Assembly (NCBI GenBank): GCA_012837655.1
Contig: DUQT01000261.1
Location: forward strand, 1 to 9,153
Source of the DNA: Actinomyces sp.
GTDB taxonomy: Bacteria; Actinomycetota; Actinomycetes; Actinomycetales; Actinomycetaceae
Length of the DNA stretch: 9,153 nt
Reading direction: 5' to 3'
Shown here piece by piece: positions 1 to 7,040 of the stretch. Position 1 is the first letter of the stretch, and every line of letters starts with the position of its first letter. The notes below the pieces were generated by a model. It saw only the letters and a program-made list of their open reading frames with translations. It had not been told where the DNA came from and ran no database searches. The position numbers and the translations under genes are program-made.

Positions 1-2
1 AG

Positions 3-1073
3 AAGTCCGCGGATGACCCAACATCTTTTGACTCGATTGTCTACAGCGGATTTGCCGGCGAGGACGATTCGGCCACTTCAGCGGGTTCAGACAAATCAGC
101 GGGTTCAGCGCGCCGAGCCGGGTCAGCCAAGCCAGGCGATGCAGCCGATTCTGCGACGGATTCCACAGGCGAGCACGAAACAGGGGTTTACCCCTACCCG
201 CCCGCTCCAAAGGGCGATGACGAGGTTGAATGGCACACGTTTGATGGGGAACGCGCAGGCGCTGAGGTTCGCCACTCCGGGGATACGGATCATCTAGAGC
301 CCGTCGATTCTGAGGAGCCCAAGCAGGTCAAGTTCACCCGCAAGGGTGCTCCCATTTTGAAGCTTCCGTCGGGCACTCGGGTTGTGAAGAACTCGATGCA
401 ATCGGTGCGATCGACTGTGGACGCGCTGAACGCCGGCGAGCGTATTGACCCGACGCGCCCGACGATTGCCCTGTTTGCGGTGCTGGTGCTGGTCGCAGCC
501 GTGCTCGCAAGCACAACACTTCTGGGGACGGGCAAGCTTTCCCCGCGCACCTCCGCGTTCTTCAACGACACTGAGCAAACCCAGCAGACACAACAAGAGG
601 AAGCAACCGAGGCTCCCGAAGAAGTTCAACAGGCCCCCGCCGCGGGCCCTGCGCCCGAAATTGCTTCCATCGAAGTCATCTCCTACAACGATGACGGCGG
701 CGACCACCAGGAATGGGCCGACCTAATGATTGACGGCGACGTCGGCACGCGCTGGCAGTCACGCTACTTCGCGCAGCCCGACCTTCCCGAAGGCAACACA
801 ATCCGCCTGATTATCAAGCTCAAGCAGGAAACCACCGTCTCCGGAGTAACCTTCAACGGCCCACTCGACGGCGGCCAGGTCGACCTGCGCATCAACGACG
901 GCTCCGACCCGTTCGGCACCCCGGTGATCACGTCATCGCAAATGTCCGCAACCACAACGCTGCAGGCAACCGAACCCGTCGTCGGCAACACCGTCACGCT
1001 TAACTTCGTCGCGCTACCCACCGAAGACGAAGGCCGCTACCGCGTGAAAATCGACGAACTTTCCGTCCAATAA
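3..1073 (+). CDS. C-terminal part of a membrane-anchored, probably MurJ-linked kinase-like protein (5' end outside window)
   Basis: The frame is open from the window edge to TAA at 1071-1073, giving 356 residues with no start of their own; TTG at 357 is internal. Visible order: a Ser/Ala/Gly/Asp-rich cytoplasmic stretch with repeated SAGS-like words (about residues 1-55), a linker containing VYPYPPAPKGDDEVEWHTFDGE (in two pieces: VYPYPPAPKG and DDEVEWHTFDGE), one hydrophobic membrane segment (about 153-175, ALFAVLVLVAAVLA), a Thr/Gln/Glu/Ala/Pro-rich spacer (189-218), and a beta-rich exported domain (219-356) with the motif MIDGDVGTRWQS and IRLIIKLKQ typical of discoidin/F5-8C-like folds. In actinobacteria the gene just upstream of the trxB region after murJ encodes a pseudokinase with this tail, so I infer that identity. 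The kinase domain itself is not in the window, so any envelope role is inference. An unrelated membrane protein with a carbohydrate-binding-like tail is the alternative. Confidence 0.8.
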   Translation, partial: KSADDPTSFDSIVYSGFAGEDDSATSAGSDKSAGSARRAGSAKPGDAADSATDSTGEHETGVYPYPPAPKGDDEVEWHTFDGERAGAEVRHSGDTDHLEPVDSEEPKQVKFTRKGAPILKLPSGTRVVKNSMQSVRSTVDALNAGERIDPTRPTIALFAVLVLVAAVLASTTLLGTGKLSPRTSAFFNDTEQTQQTQQEEATEAPEEVQQAPAAGPAPEIASIEVISYNDDGGDHQEWADLMIDGDVGTRWQSRYFAQPDLPEGNTIRLIIKLKQETTVSGVTFNGPLDGGQVDLRINDGSDPFGTPVITSSQMSATTTLQATEPVVGNTVTLNFVALPTEDEGRYRVKIDELSVQ

Positions 1074-1103
1074 GCCGAATAAATCCCTCACCGTAGGCGT
1101 TTA

Positions 1104-1135
1104 ATTTTCGAGGGCGGAGCTGCGCCCTCGAAAAT
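1104..1135 (+). terminator. Strong palindromic hairpin after the kinase-like gene
   Basis: Arms ATTTTCGAGGGCG (1104-1116) and CGCCCTCGAAAAT (1123-1135) are perfectly complementary over 13 bp with a 6-nt loop, 30 nt past the stop codon. The position suits a terminator that insulates the trxB promoter. There is no T-tract downstream on the + strand, so it is not a canonical intrinsic terminator. A diverged second copy of the same 32-bp sequence lies at 2771-2802, which suggests a dispersed palindromic repeat rather than a purely local terminator. Confidence 0.55.
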
Positions 1136-1191
1136 CAAAATGCACGGACGAACGGGTGTGGTGCGCTTAACGCGCCCGGCTGGTTCGAGTG

Positions 1192-1217
1192 GGAATAAAA
1201 GGCGCAATAGATTAGTT
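1192..1217 (+). promoter_or_regulatory. SigR/SigH-type (disulfide-stress) promoter of trxB
   Basis: GGAAT at 1192-1196 is followed by exactly 18 nt and GTT at 1215-1217. This matches the GGAAT-N18-GTT pattern known for SigR in Streptomyces and SigH in mycobacteria, whose hallmark target is trxBA. Transcription would start near 1223-1226, giving a leader of about 50 nt before the ATG at 1278. No sigR, sigM or anti-sigma gene is in the window, so control by a factor encoded elsewhere is inference. Confidence 0.65.
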
Positions 1218-1277
1218 TTTATAAGCGATAGAGTTTTTGGCGCAAACCGCGCACACCCGTTTCTGATTGGGAGAAAG

Positions 1278-2228
1278 ATGTCCGAGAAGAAGATCCACGA
1301 CGTAATAATCGTCGGCTCCGGCCCGGCTGGATACACCGCAGCTATTTACACGGCTCGTGCAGGTCTGAAGCCAATCGTATTGGCTGGCTCGTTCACCGCT
1401 GGTGGCGCGCTAATGAACACGACTGAAGTTGAAAACTTCCCCGGATTCCCCGAAGGCATCATGGGTCCGGACCTGATGGTAAAAATGCAGGAACAGGCCG
1501 AAAAATTCGGTGCTGACGTCCGCATGGAAGACGCAACCAAACTTGATTTGGCCGGCGACGTCAAGACCGTCGAAACCGAGGACGAAACCCTGCAGGCCCG
1601 CACGGTCATTCTGGCGACGGGTGCTGCCTACCGCAAGCTAGGACTTGAGGGCGAAGATACCTACCAGGGGCGCGGCGTTTCATACTGTGCAACCTGTGAC
1701 GGTTTCTTCTTCCGCGACAAGCCGATCGCAGTGGTTGGTGGCGGCGACTCCGCGATGGAAGAAGCCATCTTCCTGTCCCGCTTCGGCTCGAAGGTTTCGG
1801 TCATTCACCGTCGCGACGAGCTACGTGCGTCAAAGGTTATGGCAGACCGTGCTGCGCAGAATCCCAAGATTGAGTTCGAGTGGAACTCCGTGGTTTCCGA
1901 TATGGAGGGCGAGAACGGCCTCGAAAAGATCATCTTGGAGGACACCAACACCGGTGAGAAGCGCGAAATCGACGCGAACGGCCTGTTCGTCGCGATCGGT
2001 CACGAACCGCGCACCGACCTGGTCAAGGGCCAGCTAGAGTTGGATGAGGGCTACATCAAGGTAAACCATCCGACCACCGAGACCTCCATGAGTGGCGTAT
2101 TCGCGTGTGGTGACGTCGTTGACTCGAAGTACCGTCAGGCCATTACGGCTGCGGGCACGGGCGCGCAGGCTGCACTCGACGCGCAGCACTACCTGGAGAG
2201 CCTCGAAACCCCGGGCGAAATCAAGTAG
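1278..2228 (+). CDS. trxB: Thioredoxin-disulfide reductase
   Basis: A cytoplasmic FAD enzyme that moves electrons from NADPH to oxidised thioredoxin. The 316-residue length is standard. Visible in order: FAD-binding GSGPAG (13-18), redox-active CATC (C137, C140) followed by DGFF, NADPH-binding GGGDSA (154-159), HRRDELRAS (177-185) whose arginines hold the NADP phosphate, and the second FAD motif GVFACGDV (273-280) with the downstream RQAITAAGTGAQAAL. The ATG at 1278 is chosen because GGGAG (1269-1273) lies just upstream and the N-terminus MSEKKIHDVIIVGSG fits the family; an in-frame ATG at 1140 would add 46 residues lying upstream of and across the promoter. The trxA gene follows after 31 nt, so the two form an operon, probably induced by thiol oxidation through the promoter at 1192-1217. 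Confidence 0.97.
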   Translation: MSEKKIHDVIIVGSGPAGYTAAIYTARAGLKPIVLAGSFTAGGALMNTTEVENFPGFPEGIMGPDLMVKMQEQAEKFGADVRMEDATKLDLAGDVKTVETEDETLQARTVILATGAAYRKLGLEGEDTYQGRGVSYCATCDGFFFRDKPIAVVGGGDSAMEEAIFLSRFGSKVSVIHRRDELRASKVMADRAAQNPKIEFEWNSVVSDMEGENGLEKIILEDTNTGEKREIDANGLFVAIGHEPRTDLVKGQLELDEGYIKVNHPTTETSMSGVFACGDVVDSKYRQAITAAGTGAQAALDAQHYLESLETPGEIK

Positions 2229-2259
2229 GCCCAAGATCAACTAGTTTGCAGGAGGAACC

Positions 2260-2586
2260 ATGTCGAATACTGTTGAAGTAACTGATGACAACTTCCAAGA
2301 GAAGGTCATTGACGCAGACGAACCCGTCCTAGTTGACTTCTGGGCCCCGTGGTGCGGTCCGTGTCGCCAGATGGAACCGATCTTGGAGGAACTGGCCGGC
2401 GAACTCGCAGGCAAGGTAACCATCGCCAAGCTGAACGTCGACCAGAACCCGACAATCTCGCGCCAATACGGCATTGTGTCAATCCCGACCATGTCAATCT
2501 TCTCTAAGGGAGAAGTCGCCAAGAACCTGGTTGGTAGCCGTCCCAAGGCGCAGATCAAGAGCGAACTTGAAGCGTTCCTAAACTAG
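2260..2586 (+). CDS. trxA: Thioredoxin
   Basis: A small cytoplasmic dithiol protein that reduces disulfides in target proteins and is itself recycled by the upstream reductase. It is 108 residues long, the usual size. The active site WCGPC is at 31-35 (C32, C35) in the context VDFWAPWCGPCRQM, with conserved D26 in VLVDFW, the cis-proline loop SIPTM (P76), and the final helix SELEAFL. The start is well supported by AGGAGG at 2250-2255, 4 nt before the ATG. It shares the trxB promoter and ends before a strong hairpin at 2630-2667. Nothing is missing or unusual in the protein. Confidence 0.97.
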   Translation: MSNTVEVTDDNFQEKVIDADEPVLVDFWAPWCGPCRQMEPILEELAGELAGKVTIAKLNVDQNPTISRQYGIVSIPTMSIFSKGEVAKNLVGSRPKAQIKSELEAFLN

Positions 2587-2629
2587 TTCTTAAACATCGT
2601 GGCCCGTAGCCTGCCCGCTCGGGTCACGC

Positions 2630-2667
2630 AAGAGGGCACCGGACTTTCTGTGGTCTGGTGCCCTCTT
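2630..2667 (+). terminator. Terminator hairpin of the trxBA operon
   Basis: Arms AAGAGGGCACCGGAC (2630-2644) and GTCTGGTGCCCTCTT (2653-2667) form a 15-bp stem with a single G:U pair and an 8-nt loop, 43 nt after the trxA stop. The right arm ends in CTCTTGTGT, so the T-tract is short. It is the best intrinsic-terminator candidate in the window. Confidence 0.8.
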
Positions 2668-2671
2668 GTGT

Positions 2672-2691
2672 ATCCACCGCGTGGATTCCAC
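2672..2691. repeat. Chain of three alternating TCCAC/GTGGA half-sites
   Basis: ATCCAC (2672-2677), CGC spacer and GTGGAT (2681-2686) form an inverted repeat, and GTGGA (2681-2685) with TCCAC (2687-2691) forms a second overlapping one. It lies in the gap between the trxA terminator and the aminotransferase. It may be a protein-binding site or chance; no function is assigned. Confidence 0.3.
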
Positions 2692-2770
2692 GGCGCGTCA
2701 TAGGAAGGCATCAACGGATCTGACTCGTAACCCCGCAGTTGGTTGTGTCCCACCGTTTGACGCGCCAGTT

Positions 2771-2802
2771 ATTTTTGAGCACACAGCTGCGCCCTCGGAA
2801 AT
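2771..2802. repeat. Diverged second copy of the 32-bp palindromic element
   Basis: The 32 nt align without gaps to 1104-1135 with 26 identities. The right half (AGCTGCGCCCTCG then GAAAT) is nearly identical, while the left arm (ATTTTTGAGCACAC) has decayed and no longer pairs well. Both copies lie in intergenic DNA upstream of a promoter. Confidence 0.6.
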
Positions 2803-2863
2803 TCTTACGTGCTGAAAGTTTCAATCTTTGAAGCTGGAATTTTCGGAATCGACACGCCTTTTC

Positions 2864-2892
2864 TTGGTTGCGGTGCGTTACAGTGGCACAAT
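2864..2892 (+). promoter_or_regulatory. Probable housekeeping promoter of the aminotransferase gene
   Basis: TTGGTT (2864-2869) and CACAAT (2887-2892) are separated by 17 nt and resemble a SigA -35/-10 pair. They place the transcript start near 2898-2900. This argues that translation begins at 2933 or 2942 and not at the in-frame ATG at 2828. An overlapping GGAAT-17 nt-GTT (2845-2869) could be a weak SigR/SigH-like site, but its spacing is short. Confidence 0.5.
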
Positions 2893-2941
2893 CAGGAGCA
2901 AGACTAAATTGCGTCGCCCTACTAAAGAAAGAGTGAAAACG

Positions 2942-4264
2942 GTGGCTCAAATTGATGGCATACGAAATTCCGATGCAGGCACTCGGCTAGATCCCTGGCA
3001 CGGAGCGTACGCCTCGCGAGCTCACGGGCTACGTTCATCTGAAATCCGCGCCCTTTTCGCTGTTGTTTCCCGCCCCGAGGTCGTATCGCTAGCGGGTGGA
3101 ATGCCGAACCTGAAGGACCTGCCGCTGGACAAGTTGGCAGAATCCGCGCGTTCACTGATTCAGCGTCACGGCGCGCAGGCGATGCAGTACGGCTCCGGCC
3201 AAGGCTGGGAGCCCCTGCGCCAGCGCATCACCGAGGTCATGACGTACGACGGCATTCAAGCCGACCCCGACGACGTTGTTGTAACCACAGGTTCACAGCA
3301 GGCGCTCGACCTCGTTTCTGAAATCTTCCTTGAAAAAGGCGACGTCGTTTTGGCGGAAGCACCGTCTTACGTTGGCGCGTTGGGCACTTTTCGCGCGTAC
3401 GAGGGCGAAGTTGTGCACATCGAAATGGATGATGACGGCCTGATTCCGGAGGCACTCGAAGAGGCTATTCGTGACCTGCGCGCACAGGGACGCACCATTA
3501 AGTTCCTGTACACGATCCCCAACTTCCACAACCCGGCCGGCGTCACGCTATCTGAAGAGCGTCGCCCGCAGATTGTGGAAATCTGTAAGCGTGAACATGT
3601 CCTGATCGTTGAGGACAACCCTTACGGGCTGCTTGGATTCCACTCGGATCCGCTACCCGCGCTGCGTTCTTACAACCCTGAAGGCGTTGTGTACCTGGGG
3701 TCATTCTCGAAGATGTTCGCCCCCGGATTCCGCATCGGCTGGGCCCTGGCGCCACACGCGATTCGCGACAAACTGGTCCTAGCATCGGAGTCAGCGATTC
3801 TCTCGCCCTCCATGGTCGGTCAAATGGCGATTGAAGGTTACCTGTCGAACTACGACTGGTATTCCCAGGTGAAGACCTACCGCGGCATGTACCGCGAGCG
3901 GTCCGAAGCGATGCTGTCCGCCCTCGAAGATAAACTGCCCGGCCTGGAATGGACGAAGCCGGAGGGCGGTTTTTACACGTGGCTGAAACTACCGGAGGGA
4001 CTAGACGCGAAGGCGATGCTGCCGCGCGCCGTGACCGGTTTGGTCGCATACGTTTCCGGCACCGCGTTTTATGCGGATGGTCGCGGCGGCGATCATATTC
4101 GCCTGTCGTTCTGCTACCCGCCCCCGGAAGAAATCAAGGAGGGCGTGCGCAGGCTTGCCCGCGTGATTCACGCTGAGAAGGAACTTGTTGACATGTTCGG
4201 CACGAATGTTCGCACGGAGATTCCAGACGACGCAGTCTCGGCTCCTGCCCCGGACCAGGTCTAA
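2942..4264 (+). CDS. PLP-dependent class I/II aminotransferase (Aro8/LysN/MocR-like catalytic domain)
   Basis: A cytoplasmic fold-type I aminotransferase of 440 residues, without the N-terminal GntR helix-turn-helix of true MocR regulators. Visible motifs: SLAGGMPN (49-56), YGSGQGWEPLR (83-93, substrate/PLP entry), TTGSQQALDL (115-124), EAPSY (139-143, tyrosine stacking on PLP), IPNFHNPAG (192-200, Asn/Pro motif), VEDNPYG (223-229; D225 pairs with the PLP nitrogen), SFSK (254-257; K257 is the Schiff-base lysine) followed by R264 in PGFRIGW, and near the end HIRLSFCYPP with the carboxylate-binding arginine. The substrate cannot be read; 2-aminoadipate, aromatic or branched-chain amino acids are typical for this family. 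GTG at 2942 is preferred because AGAG lies 8 nt upstream; GTG at 2933 is the close alternative. The ligase gene follows after 15 nt. Confidence 0.9.
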   Translation: MAQIDGIRNSDAGTRLDPWHGAYASRAHGLRSSEIRALFAVVSRPEVVSLAGGMPNLKDLPLDKLAESARSLIQRHGAQAMQYGSGQGWEPLRQRITEVMTYDGIQADPDDVVVTTGSQQALDLVSEIFLEKGDVVLAEAPSYVGALGTFRAYEGEVVHIEMDDDGLIPEALEEAIRDLRAQGRTIKFLYTIPNFHNPAGVTLSEERRPQIVEICKREHVLIVEDNPYGLLGFHSDPLPALRSYNPEGVVYLGSFSKMFAPGFRIGWALAPHAIRDKLVLASESAILSPSMVGQMAIEGYLSNYDWYSQVKTYRGMYRERSEAMLSALEDKLPGLEWTKPEGGFYTWLKLPEGLDAKAMLPRAVTGLVAYVSGTAFYADGRGGDHIRLSFCYPPPEEIKEGVRRLARVIHAEKELVDMFGTNVRTEIPDDAVSAPAPDQV

Positions 4265-4279
4265 GGAGATTGACTACCC

Positions 4280-5236
4280 ATGACTGATTCACTAAAAATC
4301 TTGATCGTTGCCGGCGGTTTGACGCACGAGCGTGACGTGTCGCTTCGATCGGGACGCCGCGTTGCAAACCTGATGCCTCAAAACGGACACACCGTTGAGG
4401 TCTGCGACCTGAACGCCCAGTTCATGCCAACCGTCGCCGAGTTCGAACCGGACGTGGTGTGGCCGCTGATTCACGGATCAGTTGGCGAAGACGGCTCCGT
4501 CCAGGACCTGCTTTCGCTGATTTCGTTCCCATTCGTAGGTTCGAGGGCGTCGTCTTGCGTTCTGGCGTCCAACAAGCCTTCAGCGAAGGCGTTAGCTAGG
4601 CTCGCAGGCGTCGCGACGCCCAAGTGGCTGTCACTGCGCCAGGCGCTATTCCGCCAGGTGGGCGCACCCGCAATCATCCAGTCAATCATCGCGAACGACG
4701 CGGGCCTCAAATTCCCGCTGATCGTCAAGCCGACAGACGGCGGTTCCGCACTGGGCCTTTCGAAGGTTTCCACCGAGGACGAACTGCGCTCCGCCATGGT
4801 TGACGCCTTCGCCTACGGTGACACCGTCATGGTCGAAGAGTTCATCCCCGGCCACGAGATCGCCGTCTCCATTATCGACCTCGAGGATGGCCCGATCGCC
4901 CTCCCGCCCGTCGAAATCGTCACTGACGACGGCCGCTACGACTACGACGCTCGCTACAACACGGGCCGCTCGGAGTTCTTCGTGCCCGCGCGCCTATCCG
5001 ACGAAGCGACCGAAGCCGTCAAGGAAGTCGCCCTGAAGGTGCACGACACGCTCGGAATGCGTCACCTATCGCGCATCGACCTGATCGTCGACGACGAAGG
5101 CACCGCCTGGTTCATCGACGCCAACGTCAGCCCCGGCATGACGGACACGTCCCTATTCCCGCTGGCCGCCGACGAATACAGTTCCTTCCAAGATGTCCTC
5201 GAGGACGTGGCTCAGTTCGCTGCGACTGGAAAATAG
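4280..5236 (+). CDS. ddl: D-alanine--D-alanine ligase-like ATP-grasp enzyme
   Basis: It resembles Ddl, which joins two D-alanines with ATP for peptidoglycan precursors in the cytoplasm. The 318 residues are close to the E. coli DdlB length. Visible: GGLTHERDVSLRSG (12-25; E17 corresponds to E15 of DdlB), HGSVGEDGS (65-73), the ATP-grasp lysine K150 in IVKPTDGGSALG, VEEFIPGHE (185-193), the omega-loop tyrosine region RYDYDARYN (219-227), R265/D267 in RIDL, and DANVSPGMTDTSLFP (280-294). D280 stands where DdlB has the metal ligand E270, and GSALG replaces GSSVG; both are mild changes. AAGGAG (4263-4268) overlaps the aminotransferase stop and lies 11 nt before the ATG, suggesting coupled translation. 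Whether this is the main Ddl or a paralogue with another dipeptide product cannot be told here. Confidence 0.88.
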   Translation: MTDSLKILIVAGGLTHERDVSLRSGRRVANLMPQNGHTVEVCDLNAQFMPTVAEFEPDVVWPLIHGSVGEDGSVQDLLSLISFPFVGSRASSCVLASNKPSAKALARLAGVATPKWLSLRQALFRQVGAPAIIQSIIANDAGLKFPLIVKPTDGGSALGLSKVSTEDELRSAMVDAFAYGDTVMVEEFIPGHEIAVSIIDLEDGPIALPPVEIVTDDGRYDYDARYNTGRSEFFVPARLSDEATEAVKEVALKVHDTLGMRHLSRIDLIVDDEGTAWFIDANVSPGMTDTSLFPLAADEYSSFQDVLEDVAQFAATGK

Positions 5237-5260
5237 CTGATCGATAACTTCCGGAGCCAT

Positions 5261-5281
5261 CACACGACACGTGTGTATACA
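5261..5281 (+). promoter_or_regulatory. Inverted repeat abutting a -10-like box before the acetyltransferase
   Basis: CACACG (5261-5266), 3 nt, then CGTGTG (5270-5275) form a perfect 6-bp inverted repeat directly touching TATACA (5276-5281). The layout suggests an operator beside a -10 element. However, no -35 is visible at the right spacing and the leader would be only about 10 nt, so the gene may instead be read through from ddl. Confidence 0.3.
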
Positions 5282-5298
5282 TCTGTAAGGTAGGTTTC

Positions 5299-5901
5299 AT
5301 GACTCCAGACGAAATGTTGGAAGCTGTAAAGAACGACCCGCGCTCCATGAAGGAACGCATGCTGGATGGCGAGCTTTACATCGCTGACGATCCACAGTTG
5401 GCTGCTGACCATGAGCGGGCGCGGAAACTGATGTTCCAGATCGTCAACACGTACCCCGAAAGCTTCGAGGGCGCGCAGAACCTGATTGCTGAGCTATTTG
5501 GTTCCAAGGGTAAGGATTCTGTTGTACTTCCACCCTTGAGCGTTGACTACGGCTACAACGTCCACATCGGTGACGACACCTTCATCAACACCAACCTGAC
5601 CGCCCTGGATGTAGGCGAGATCCGCATCGGTAACCACGTTCAGATCGGTCCAAACGTACAGTTGCTTACACCCACTCATCCGGTTGAGCCCGAATTGCGT
5701 AAGGCTAAGTGGGAAGCCGCCAGTCCGATCGTTATTGAGGATAACGTCTGGCTGGGTGGCGGAGTCATTGTGCTTCCTGGCGTCACAATCGGCGAAAACT
5801 CCGTCATCGGTGCCGGTGCTGTTGTCACCCGATCTATTCCGAGGGATTCGGTTGCTGTAGGAAATCCAGCTCGAGTGATCAAGTCAGTCCACGACTTCTA
5901 A
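5299..5901 (+). CDS. Maltose/galactoside-type O-acetyltransferase (left-handed beta-helix)
   Basis: An acetyl-CoA-dependent O-acetyltransferase of the Maa/LacA/NodL family, cytoplasmic and probably trimeric; 200 residues is typical. The N-terminal helical Mac-type domain is at about 6-65 (MKERMLDGELY, PQLAADHERARKL). Hexapeptide repeats follow, with VHIGDDTFINTN (88-99), IRIGNHVQIGPNVQL (108-122), the catalytic histidine H127 in TPTHP, WLGGGVIVLPGVTIGENSVIGAGAVVTRSI (141-170, in pieces WLGGGVIVLPG and VTIGENSVIGAG) and the closing VAVGNPARVIK (185-195). The acceptor sugar cannot be read; maltose, galactosides or a capsule/cell-wall sugar are all possible. The ATG at 5299 is preceded by AAGGTAGG at 5287-5294. 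It lies 62 nt after ddl and is the last + strand gene before the parS island. Confidence 0.93.
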   Translation: MTPDEMLEAVKNDPRSMKERMLDGELYIADDPQLAADHERARKLMFQIVNTYPESFEGAQNLIAELFGSKGKDSVVLPPLSVDYGYNVHIGDDTFINTNLTALDVGEIRIGNHVQIGPNVQLLTPTHPVEPELRKAKWEAASPIVIEDNVWLGGGVIVLPGVTIGENSVIGAGAVVTRSIPRDSVAVGNPARVIKSVHDF

Positions 5902-5928
5902 CTTGGTTTCTCGTGGCTTGGGTTGCTT

Positions 5929-5968
5929 GGCAGGCGTCTAGTCTAATTTGGTCCTGCCTTTGGGGACC
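5929..5968 (+). terminator. Weak overlapping hairpins after the acetyltransferase
   Basis: GGCAGG (5929-5934) can pair with CCTGCC (5953-5958), or GGTCC (5950-5954) with GGACC (5964-5968). These are mutually exclusive short stems just upstream of the first parS. Another 6-bp stem CCACGA/TCGTGG (5889-5894, 5911-5916) spans the stop codon. None has a T-tract, so termination is only a possibility. Confidence 0.3.
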
Positions 5969-5972
5969 GAAT

Positions 5973-5988
5973 TGTTTCACGTGAAACA
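5973..5988. other. parS: parS centromere site 1
   Basis: Perfect TGTTTCACGTGAAACA, the actinobacterial ParB-binding core. AATT on both sides extends it to a 22-bp perfect palindrome (5970-5991). It lies 71 nt beyond the acetyltransferase stop. ParB made by the gene in this window should load here, bind CTP and spread. Confidence 0.97.
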
Positions 5989-6168
5989 ATTTGGGCTGGA
6001 TCGTGTTGCCAGGTTGTTTACCTTCTCCCATTGCGCGGACTTGCACGCCCATCAAGCTTCTTCACCTGATCGTAGGAACGATGTTGGCGTCGTGCGATTG
6101 CCTCGGCCGTGCACACCCTTGCCGGAGCAACTAGGATCTTAGTGCTAACAACTCACCTCGAAGAGAAT

Positions 6169-6184
6169 TGTTTCACGTGAAACA
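6169..6184. other. parS: parS centromere site 2
   Basis: Perfect TGTTTCACGTGAAACA within the same AATT-flanked 22-bp palindrome. The flanks AAGAGAA (6161-6167) and TTTCTCTT (6186-6193) are also complementary apart from one extra T, so the site sits in a longer bulged hairpin. Confidence 0.97.
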
Positions 6185-6600
6185 ATTTCTCTTACTTTTC
6201 GACGCAGACTGAGTCAGCACAACATTCGCTTTGCCACATTGTTCAACTGTCTTTGCCAGATGCACCATTACTACTTGGGGCTAGCCATCGATCAAGGCAG
6301 TCTCCCTAGCCAAGGACAGGGTATCTATTCAGGATTTCCCTGCTACCTGTTGGCGCTCAGCTTTTCAGAGATCGTGCGTCTCCAACTGCTCCCGAATGCA
6401 AATTCCACATGCTGCGTTAAGAAATTACCGCCAAGATGCAGAGCTCATTACTGCAACGGTCAACTGTATAAGTAACGGGATACAGCAAGTTTCTCGAGAC
6501 ATATCCATAACCCATACATCCAACAAACTTGCCTAGCCACGAATCGATTCATCACACCTGTCACATTCAAGGTCAGCGTGCGTATGGGCCGCTCCCAAAT

Positions 6601-6616
6601 TGTTTCACGTGAAACA
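6601..6616. other. parS: parS centromere site 3
   Basis: Perfect TGTTTCACGTGAAACA within the 22-bp AATT-flanked palindrome (6598-6619). Imperfect outer arms TCAAGGTCAGCG (6567-6578) and CGCCTGACATTGA (6626-6638) bracket it. Confidence 0.97.
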
Positions 6617-7040
6617 ATTGCTTATCGCCTGACATTGAACAGTTAGACACCCTGCATTCCAAACTTCCAACATTGGCCCGAGAATGAACGCCAGGCTCTT
6701 CGAGATAAAATAATTCTTCTAGGCACGATCCGAGGTGCCGGGCAGGAGCCGACCATTAGAGTCCAGTTTCCGTTACGGGCATCGGATGGCAACTGCACTT
6801 GCTCTGATTGGGCGCACTTCCATGCAGACCCATAACCGGAGCAACAAATCTTGGATGCTCACAAGTCGACAGTCCAACCGAAGTCAAGGTTATAGCGAGA
6901 TACTTGAAAAGCTTGCGGAAAATTCTCGAGGGACATGAAACTCAACATAGTTGCACGTGATGACAAGACCGGCATGCGCCGAGCACTCTACTTGACTGAG
7001 TCACTGTCAACACAAGGCGATGTCATGTGCCATCATCACG

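Noticed and set aside
1140..1277. Upstream ATG at 1140 as the trxB start
   Set aside because: It would place the promoter inside the coding sequence and add 46 residues not found in the family; the ATG at 1278 has its own ribosome site.
2828..2941. Upstream ATG at 2828 as the aminotransferase start
   Set aside because: A good -35/-10 pair lies downstream of it, the extra residues look non-coding, and GTG starts at 2933/2942 have a better context.
5948..6938. Small + strand frames at 5948-6142, 6239-6475 and 6735-6938
   Set aside because: No ribosome sites, no recognisable motifs, and one of them reads through a parS site. They look like chance frames in non-coding DNA.
6951..6966. Possible sixth parS around CACGTG (6954-6959), and another CACGTG at 5268-5273
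   Set aside because: Only the central hexamer and a few flanking bases match; the outer TTT/AAA blocks needed for ParB are missing.
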